DNA from: Maniola hyperantus
Lineage: Eukaryota > Arthropoda > Insecta > Lepidoptera > Nymphalidae
Direction of reading: 5' to 3'
Length of the DNA stretch: 64,000 nt
Assembly (NCBI RefSeq): GCF_902806685.2
Contig: NC_048542.1
Location: 5,936,533-6,000,532, forward strand
Positions 56,831 to 64,000 of this stretch are shown piece by piece. The number at the start of each line of letters is the position of its first letter. Position 1 is the stretch's first letter. A program made the translations under genes and the position numbers. Below the pieces are notes generated by a model. It was not told the DNA's origin. It worked only from the letters and a program-made list of their open reading frames with translations, and ran no database searches.

Positions 56831-57299
56831 CGAATTTCGTGTTCAAGTTTTCTTCTTTTTTTATATTTTTGCATGCATGTTTTGAATATAAAAAAAAAAT
56901 ATGCTGGCTCAGACAGGCAGGATGATTTTAAAAAGGAAAGTTATTTATATTTAGTACCTACGTACCTAATTAGGTATCAATGGTATCATGTATGTAGCTA
57001 CTTTTTATGAACTAAAAATTGTTCAGTGGATTAATCTTTCAAATTGAAATTATGTAAGTAGGTGTTATAATCGACTGTAAAAATTTGCTAGTTAAAAATA
57101 CTTTAATCTTCATTTCTTTACAGTTTACACGTTTGTGTACTTTCCAATTAATAGGTAGGTATGCAACAATTCTATAATAGGTACCTAGATCAATATTGTG
57201 ATGGATTACGAAACAAAGAAGTCGCTATGTAGGTATGTACAGCATAGCTATAACTTTTTAATTAAGTATAATTATTATAATTAGTTACCAAATCCACTC

Positions 57300-57420
57300 T
57301 TCAGGTGTTTAATGAATAAATTTGACGTTATGATCGATCGTTTTTGTATTGGGAATCTGTCAAAATGTCAAACTTATCCGTTGATAATGTTTATGGAGGT
57401 TGTGAAATAGGGCTTAAAAG
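57300..57420. repeat. Decayed relative of the 44677-44799 MITE
   Basis: GGAATCTGTCAAAATGTCAA, GATAATGTTTATGGAGG and GTGAAATAGGGCTTA follow the right half of that element. Confidence 0.5.
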
Positions 57421-58214
57421 TATGATTTATTTAGTTACTTTAATAGTTGTGTTCTTTTATCTTTAAAACATTTTTATTTTTCATGTACCAAATAGTAGTT
57501 ACAAAGTAAAATTAAGTTACATTGGAAATGCTTATCTCTAAACAGAGATTTATTCCAGCTTCCCATTCAAGTCTTACATCTTAAGTTGCCCTAGAATGGT
57601 CCTACTTTTAAGGATTCCCTAAATGTAAATATAGTTCTTCGCGCTAGACTTGCGCTCAATGCACCACTAATAATTCACTTCTAATCAATTGCCAACTGAA
57701 AATCAAAACGAACAAGTAGAGAAAAAAAAAACCAAAAAAATAAAGAAAAACAAGTGTGTCGACTCCACGCCACCCCGGCGGCTGTTTGTCATGCTACCGC
57801 GGAGTTATAGCTATGTCATGCGGCCACCGGCGCGCCACTTTATACATCCGACGGCGCTACCGCCCGCCACGAGTCGAGAGCTGCTATATAGGGATAGATA
57901 TATACGAGTAGATGTAGCGTATAGCACCAGATTGGGAGCGTCGTGTTCGAGACCTCGCAGTGATTGATGTAACACAGCGTCGTTGATAGTCCCGTACCGC
58001 GTAACTAACATCGTTAAATACCGCGTATATCTATCTAGGTAGCTACTAAGTATAAAGTATGTAGGTACAAAAAAATTAAATAAAGGCATTTTTCGGTTCT
58101 TTGGCCGATTGTGTTTCGCATTGACGATCTAGAGTTCAAGGAAAACAAAATGGTCCTAAACTTGTCCTAAACAACCAGTTCATTCCAAATTTAACTGGTT
58201 TTTCCTGTTGCCTA
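57421..58214. other. No gene recognised
   Basis: A moderately GC-rich part (57760-57960) is open on both strands but has no recognised domain. Confidence 0.4.
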
Positions 58215-58345
58215 TATCCTTCCACAGGATGCAACTTGCAAGCTATCGCTGTACTAATTTTCGTCAAAATCGGTTGAACGGATGGACACTGGACAGTGAA
58301 AGGCCAGCAGACAGACACAGACTTTCGCATTTATAATATTAGTAT
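58215..58345 (-). mobile_element. H1 Helitron-like 5'-end fragment
   Basis: AATCGGTTGAACGGATGGAC to ACTTTCGCATTTATAATATT. Confidence 0.7.
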
Positions 58346-58888
58346 GAATTTTTCTAATGGGCCGTGATTCGCCACACACACTGGAATTTCATAGTCAACA
58401 TAGGGGATTCTTTAGAGGACGATTCAAACGATGTGTCATATTCATTCAACCTTTGCCGGATGCGAATACCCGTAACACCCCTAGTAGCTGGTAGTAGTAT
58501 TATTTCAATATTTTAGTTGTTTTACCTTAGGTAGTTACCAGCTTCCCGGGAAAGTCGCTGCCACGCTCTAGCTCTTGCCTTTGTATTTTGTTATCTTAAA
58601 ATAACTTGTTTCGTGCGGTTGGTTAATCTGGATGTTGCGGTTTGTCCTTCAACACTGTTTCTAGTTTGAAGCCAAACTTTAAATATAATATTTTAGTATG
58701 TATTTATTTACTCCTTAGTTTATTGCAGAAGTCTTTTAGTAAGAACCGACATGCAATTGTAATACCTATAGGTAGGTACTTACTTTGGAAAAAAACGTTT
58801 TTTATGTGAAATAAAATCTTACAAAGTGCTTTTGTTGCTGGGTCTGAAAACCTGAGATTTAGCAAGTGGATCTCCTAATATTATAACG
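58346..58888. other. No feature recognised
   Basis: Anonymous sequence. Confidence 0.4.
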
Positions 58889-59108
58889 TACTAGCTGATG
58901 CGCGCGACTTCGTCCACGTGGAATTTGGTTTTTAAAAATCCCGTGGGAACTCAATACTCATTGATGTCCCGGGATAAAAAATAGCCTATGTCACTCTCCA
59001 GGTCTTTATCTAACCCTTGGCAAAAAATCACGTCAATCCGTTGCACTGTTGAGACGTGATTGAAGAACAAACCAACAAACAAACACACTTTCGCATTTAT
59101 AATAAGGG
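58889..59108 (-). mobile_element. H1 Helitron-like, full-length reverse copy
   Basis: ACTAGCTGATGCGCGCGACT to ACACTTTCGCATTTATAATA. Confidence 0.85.
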
Positions 59109-59434
59109 TACTGATACCCATCTACTTACTCTAGTCTGTATACTGTACCTATCTATTCTGAAAGTAAGACTTTATCTACCTACTGTCGTCTGTCAGGCTC
59201 AGGAAGGTACTATTAAGTATTGTGTAGAGTAGGTAGGATCTACCACAGAATCGACGGCATTTTTAAAAATCTAAATCCATCCGTATTCCGTATAAAGTCG
59301 CGGGCAAGGTGACAATAGGTAGGTAGGTATATTATATCGATTCAAAATCAAGCCAGGAGTTTCTGCACTCTCGTTCACTCTGCCAATATAGACAAGAAGT
59401 AGGTAGCTACACAAAATGTCAACTCGTATCATCC
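59109..59434. other. Mostly anonymous
   Basis: A short H1 trace (AATCTAAATCCATCCGTA, about 59265) is the only match. Confidence 0.4.
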
Positions 59435-59963
59435 CAGTGTGAACATGGAGTCTGGTTTCCGAGTCGTTATTTTTCATCTCTCGTCAGTCGTCAAAGCCGC
59501 TCATTACGGCGACGGGTGAGTTTCGAGAGGCGCTCGGTGCGGCGCGGCGCGCGCTGTTCGACGACGTGTCACGGATACACGACCCGGGGAAGGGCTAGGG
59601 GACGTACTTTTATCATATCGATATCCATGACTTTTTATTTTTAACGGCTTATCCGTGAAAGCAGTGTGACCTGTGAATACGGAGTCCGGTTTCCGAGTCG
59701 TTATTTTTCATCTCTCGTCAAAGCCGCTCATTACGGCGATGCGACGGGCGAGTTTCGAGAGGCGCTCGGTGCGACGCGAAGGCACGCGGGGCGCGTGAAA
59801 TACGCGCTGTTGGACGACGTGTCATGGATACACGACCGGAGAAGGGCTAGGGACGTAATTTTATCTTATCGATATCGATGCGTTCTTATTTTTAACGGCT
59901 TATCCGTGGAAGCAGTGTTACCTGTGAATACGGAGTCCGGTTTCCGAGTCGTTATTTCTCATC
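59435..59963 (+). repeat. GC-rich tandem repeat, 2.2 units of about 240 bp
   Basis: Unit A 59435-59661, unit B 59662-59912 and a partial third 59913-59963. They share GGTTTCCGAGTCGTTATTT, AAAGCCGCTCATTACGGCGA, GAGTTTCGAGAGGCGCTCGG, GACGACGTGTCA, GAAGGGCTAGG and TATCGATATC. B has about 24 extra bases. Confidence 0.92.
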
Positions 59964-60000
59964 AATCAAGGTATTCTTGATATTCCTGCAGCGACCTTTT

Positions 60001-60415
60001 CGATATCGATGTTGTTTGTAGTTTGTATGTCCCTATTAGAGCTACTACCCTTGCATGCAATCAGACGGGGCGAGCCGCGACGAGCGACGCCACTCGACGC
60101 GCCACGTAAGACCCACTACGCATGGTCGACTAGCCCGGCCCGGCAACTATCGACCCTACGTAGCGTTATCCGTTGCATCGTAAAAATGCGACGTAAAATA
60201 GAGAACGTGCCAGCTGCGCCAGAATCTGCGTTCTGTCGATGTCGATGTTGTTTGTAAATAATACCCGTCCCTAGCAGCGCGCTACCCTTGCATGCAATCA
60301 GTCGGGGCGAGCCGCGGCGACGCCACTCGACGCGCCTCGTAAACGTTATCGGCTACATCGTAAAAATGCGATGTAAAACCGAGAACGTGCCGGCTGCGCC
60401 AGAATCCGCGTTCAA
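60001..60415 (+). repeat. Second GC-rich tandem duplication, adjoining the first
   Basis: Unit C 60001-60236 and unit D 60237-60415 share TCGATGTTGTTTGTA, CTACCCTTGCATGCAATCAG, CGGGGCGAGCCGCG, CGCCACTCGACGCGCC, CATCGTAAAAATGCGA and GCTGCGCCAGAATC. D lacks about 55 bases. Both units start at CGATATCGAT/TCGATGTCGATG motifs. Confidence 0.92.
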
Positions 60416-61089
60416 AGTATGAATTTTTAAAACTATTTTGTTTTAGAAAAGCATTTAAATATGAGAATTTTCCATAAAACACTCTCAACATCTTTTATTT
60501 TTTCTACCTCGTCGTCACCACTGCCGTCCTTTAAAAAGTCGTTATCTGCAAAAAATATTTTTTGAGAATTTTGAGTTAGGTAGGTTACCTACCTACCTAC
60601 TTATCGCCATAAAATTTTAAAAAAGAATGCATTGCATATTGCATAGTATTCTTTTCTAGAAACATTAGGGTGTGAAAATTCCCACGTTTTTTCAATGACT
60701 TCTACACATAGAAGTTATTGCGTTTCTTGTCGAAAACTCAAACAATATTTTCGGGTTTGGACGGCAGCTATACGTCATATGCACCATGTGTCACTTGTAG
60801 AATGCATGGGTCACTTGTAGGATTTTTCACAATCCAAAATATTGTGCGTCTTGCTTGAATCACTTCTGTGAGAAGCTTAATAATACTACTTACTTATATT
60901 ATATTGTTAAACTTTCATAGGTATACGATGACTTATCATAGTTAGAAACTTGTAAACTTACACGCTTGAAGAGAAAGTTGCGTTAGAGGTTTCCGATTTC
61001 CATCAGTTTGCATAAAGTGCGAAATATTGCGATTTAAACTATTCACCAAACACCTCACCACTATTCGGGCACTATTCATCATAAACACC
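60416..61089. other. No feature recognised
   Basis: AT-rich. Confidence 0.4.
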
Positions 61090-61362
61090 ACTAGATGATA
61101 CCCATGAATTCGTCCGCGTGAATTTCTGCTTTTTAAGAATCCCACGACGGACGTGGATTTAGGATTTTAAAATAATTTGGGAACTCTGATTTTTCAGGAT
61201 AAAAAGCATCCTACCCCAGGCTGGAAAATCATAAATCGCTCAATAGCTTGCATAACGGGGAAAGGGCATAATATGCTACTTTTGGTCCTGGGAAATCAAA
61301 GAATTCCCACGGATTTTCAAAAACCTAAATCCACGCAGACCAAGCCGCGGGCATCATCTATG
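61090..61362 (+). mobile_element. H1 Helitron-like remnants, head-to-tail mixture
   Basis: A short reverse piece (GATGATACCCATGAATTCGT, 61094-61145) abuts a forward piece ending CCGCGGGCATCATCTATG. Confidence 0.6.
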
Positions 61363-61904
61363 TATATGTATACATATAAGATAAATTATACTACCCTAAC
61401 TAGAAAATGTGCTAAACTTTATTATTGTTATGGCACCACAGCCCTGGGGCCTTGAAATTAAGATTATTTTTGGCGGTGAAATTTAGCGAGTTGAGAACAT
61501 TATTCCTCAGTCAAAAAGGAGAAAAAAGGTCAAAACCTACACTTAACATTTCCCCACAGAAAAACACGACGTGCGCGTGAACGTGGAACTGTTATCATTC
61601 CATCCCGTGCGGTATTACGATTTACATAAAATAATAAACGGGACAGTCGCCCATAGCAGGCGCCACTAAAAAACAGCTTTCTTTGGGAGATAATCCCGGG
61701 GCCGGATTGCGGGATTGCGAGATCGCGGGACGCCCGAGGGTCGGTTATCAAGTTATCAATTTGACGGCCTGGGTCGTACAGTTTTATTGTCAGTCCATGT
61801 GTACGTTCACTGTTAGGTTATAACTTTTGCTTGAGAAGAGTGAAGGCTATGAGAAGTGTAAGATATCGGACACAGACCGATATGCCGAATTTATACTAAT
61901 CTAT
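61363..61904. other. GC-rich patch at 61690-61745, otherwise anonymous
   Basis: GAGATAATCCCGGGGCCGGA and GCGAGATCGCGGGACGCCCG stand out. The TAATCCCGGG core is shared with the duplicated units at 50.9-51.1 kb. Confidence 0.35.
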
Positions 61905-62070
61905 ACTCCATACTAATATATTATAAATGCGAAAGTGTGTCTGTCTGTCTGCTAGCTTTTCACGGTCCAACAGTTCAACTGATTTTGATGAAATTTGGTT
62001 GAAATTATTAAAAATCCCATTGGAACTCTTTGATTTTCCGAGATAAAAAGTAGCCTATGTGACACTATGG
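61905..62070 (+). mobile_element. H1 Helitron-like 5' part, forward
   Basis: CCATACTAATATATTATAAA to TTGATTTTCCGAGATAAAAA; orientation changes inside the copy. Confidence 0.65.
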
Positions 62071-62127
62071 ACATAGCCTACTTTTCATTCGACTACGACA
62101 AAACCAAAATAGGATGGGGTATGATTA

Positions 62128-62288
62128 TACTAGCTGATGCCCGCGACTTCGTACACCTACGAGTGGTTGTAGGTTTTTTTTAAACTATACTATAACCCAT
62201 GCAAAAAATCACGTAGATCCGTTGCTCCGTTGCGACGTGATTGGAGGTCACCAACACACAAACACACTTTCGCATTTATAATATTACA
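62128..62288 (-). mobile_element. H1 Helitron-like, reverse copy
   Basis: ACTAGCTGATGCCCGCGACT to ACACTTTCGCATTTATAATA. Confidence 0.8.
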
Positions 62289-62524
62289 TATATGAGTAGT
62301 GATAGATATGTTTTCAACAAGTCTACTCGCGCGTATAAAGTCTCATGGGAAGAAGCGGCTTCCTAAAGGAAATAGAGCCTCCCGAACGACGCTAATGGAG
62401 CCTGCCGCGCCGCGTTACGAATGCTAGCCTGCTGTTCAACTTTAAACCTGTTAATAATCGTGACAAAATTCTTATTTAGATTAGGAGATAGCAATTTACT
62501 TTGATAGCTAGCTATATATTAAAA
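62289..62524. other. No gene recognised
   Basis: Contains a small GC-rich patch (CCTGCCGCGCCGCGTTACG, about 62400). Confidence 0.4.
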
Positions 62525-62580
62525 CAAAGTGATCCTATAAGGGTTCCGGTTTTCCTTTTGAGGTACGGAACCCTAAAAAT
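62525..62580 (-). repeat. G-element end fragment
   Basis: AAAGTGATCCTATAAGGGTT to GAGGTACGGAACCCTAAAAA. Confidence 0.75.
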
Positions 62581-62694
62581 GATTGATTTATCAATCTTGG
62601 TCTGGAATTTTGTTCGATGTTTCATTATGGATCCACTATCCAGTATTTAGTAACTTTTGGGAATCGGGCGGGGTGGTAGGTTTCCTTTATGACA

Positions 62695-62945
62695 TCCATA
62701 CTAATACTATATCTAAATGCAGAAGTGAGTCTGTCTGTCTATTATCTGTTTGTCTGCTAGCTTTTCTAGTTCTGCTAGCTTAGCTCACGGTCCAACAGTC
62801 TAACCGATTTTGATTAAATTTAGTACAGAGATAGCTTACATCCCGGGAAAAGATATAGGCTACTTTTTATCTCGGAAAATCAGAGTTTCCACGGGATTTT
62901 ATAAACCTAAATCCACGCGGAAGAAGTCTTGGGCATCCTCTAGTA
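62695..62945 (+). mobile_element. H1 Helitron-like, full-length forward copy
   Basis: TCCATACTAATACTATATCT to TGGGCATCCTCTAGT. Confidence 0.8.
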
Positions 62946-63499
62946 ATTCATAAAGCTTTTCGACCAACTATACTTGTTACGACGAAGCTTCTGGATGCTA
63001 TGGAAAAAAAAGGTTGAGGTTACATAATATGAGGAAAAGGGGAATACAAGAAAGAGAATACAAAGAAATACAAGGAAAATATTACCTAGAAAATACTTAG
63101 TTAAAATATTAATTTGGAAGGCAGGGAGGATTAAGAAGTTTATTCAAAAATGTTGTACTAGGAGGGTAGGTACTGTAAAATAAAGTAGCCGATTACTAGG
63201 TAAACATAAAACGGCAGGAATAGAGCGGGCGGGCCACGGCCCACGACTTCCTTGCGGAAATAGAGCTCGTTCCGGTCGGAGCTAATTGCGCGTGCCACTA
63301 CCGCCTGCTTTTAGGCAGCTTCTCCTCCCTCGGTCGTAAGTTGCGAAATATTTTGTGTTTGTGGCGACAATATATTCATAAAATGCATAAAAATAATTGA
63401 AAATATTTTTGAATACCTTCCTACTATATTCCATGGTTTTGGCACGTTTTGGTAAACTACAAATGAGTTTTAAACACAGACTATGGGAAAATAATAGAC
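62946..63499. other. GC-rich patch at 63215-63330, otherwise anonymous
   Basis: GAGCGGGCGGGCCACGGCCC and GAGCTAATTGCGCGTGCCAC lie in an AT-rich setting; possibly a conserved regulatory block. No gene. Confidence 0.35.
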
Positions 63500-63566
63500 A
63501 GTAAATGACCCCATAAACAGTAAAACATCCATACAGGATGTTTTACTGTTTATGGGGTCATTTACT
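63500..63566. repeat. Perfect 31-bp inverted repeat, 5-base loop
   Basis: Arms 63500-63530 and 63536-63566 are exact reverse complements (AGTAAATGACCCCATAAAC outward) around ATACA. Confidence 0.95.
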
Positions 63567-63579
63567 CATGATATTATAA

Positions 63580-63741
63580 AATATTTGAATGTGTGTTTGT
63601 TTCTTGGTTTATTGGTTTGCTAGTTTCTCATTCAATTACGTAGCAACGGATCGACGTGATTTTTATCCCGAAAATTTCAAGAGTTTCCACGAGATTTTCA
63701 TAAACTTAAACCACGCGGACGAAGTCAAGGCATCAGCTAGT
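63580..63741 (+). mobile_element. H1 Helitron-like, forward copy
   Basis: TGTGTTTGTTTCTTGGTTTA to AGGCATCAGCTAGT; the 5' end is weak. Confidence 0.75.
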
Positions 63742-64000
63742 ATTCTATTAAAGAGTTTGACAGTTACCAACTGTAGTCGCTATTCGGTTACGATCTCTCA
63801 TCTCATACAAAACTGTCTTGTTTTGTTCAACACTGAATCGCACTATGCATCTTTGCAAGAGTCCCAATCGCCTTTGAAGTTTGAACTGAAATTAGTTCTC
63901 ATAAACGCTCGTCATTTGAACGAGAACTGCTCATTTTGCAGAAACTCTAAGAGGAATAATAAAAATAAACATTACTCTGGTAATATTATGTCTCGCACAC

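Noticed and set aside
56416..56874. 152-codon reverse-strand ORF
   Set aside because: It is open because of GC-rich, Pro/Arg-biased composition; there is no domain, and the C-terminal half is unlike coding sequence.
57689..57967. 92-codon ORFs on both strands
   Set aside because: Low-complexity Lys-rich start and GC-driven open frames; no domain seen.
59666..59980. 104-codon ORF across tandem unit B
   Set aside because: Unit A does not keep the frame, so the ORF is not under coding constraint.

Overview
This window looks like nuclear DNA from a lepidopteran insect (butterfly or moth). It is AT-rich, has very few long reading frames, and is packed with repeats that I recognise from Lepidoptera by general knowledge: tRNA-headed SINEs, Helitron-like elements ending in CTAGT, RTE- and Jockey-type LINE 3' ends, and many foldback MITEs. 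I could not run any database search, so family names rest on reading motifs by eye.

Only two host protein-coding loci can be supported. The first is a complete two-exon gene at 31190-33974 (+) for a ZAD-type C2H2 zinc-finger transcription factor: about 697 residues, roughly 11 fingers, a 691 bp intron and a poly(A) signal just after the stop. A 47-codon upstream ORF lies in its presumed leader. The second is a 5' coding exon at 46857-47376 (+) of a homologue of vertebrate NOL4/NOL4L, ending in a good GT donor. No second exon was recognised, so its first intron may be longer than 16 kb and fill the right quarter of the window. As given, its best start codon is out of frame with the conserved block because of an A8 run.

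Layout: 1-31 kb is a repeat field (SINEs, Helitron-like copies, RTE and Jockey 3' fragments, foldback elements) with no supported host exon. 31-34.6 kb is the zinc-finger gene. 34.6-45.2 kb is a dense repeat field with several copies of a GC-rich palindromic element, two local duplications and two more foldback MITEs. 45.9-47.4 kb holds the NOL4-like exon and a CpG-rich stretch upstream. 47.4-64 kb is presumed intron or intergenic DNA with several GC-rich islands, some locally duplicated, that could be regulatory.

The two genes show no sign of working together. The main points for a second look are: (1) a GC-rich palindromic element (called PAL here) present ten times in 64 kb; (2) the A8 frame problem in the NOL4-like exon; (3) two back-to-back tandem duplications rich in CGATA/ATCGAT at 59.4-60.4 kb; (4) perfect 31-33 bp inverted repeats; (5) a long inverted-repeat element found at both ends of the window; (6) an upstream ORF on the zinc-finger gene. 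Names used below: H1 and H2 (two Helitron-like families), SINE-A, -B and -C, PAL, and G-element (bounded by GGTTCCGTACC). They are my own labels.
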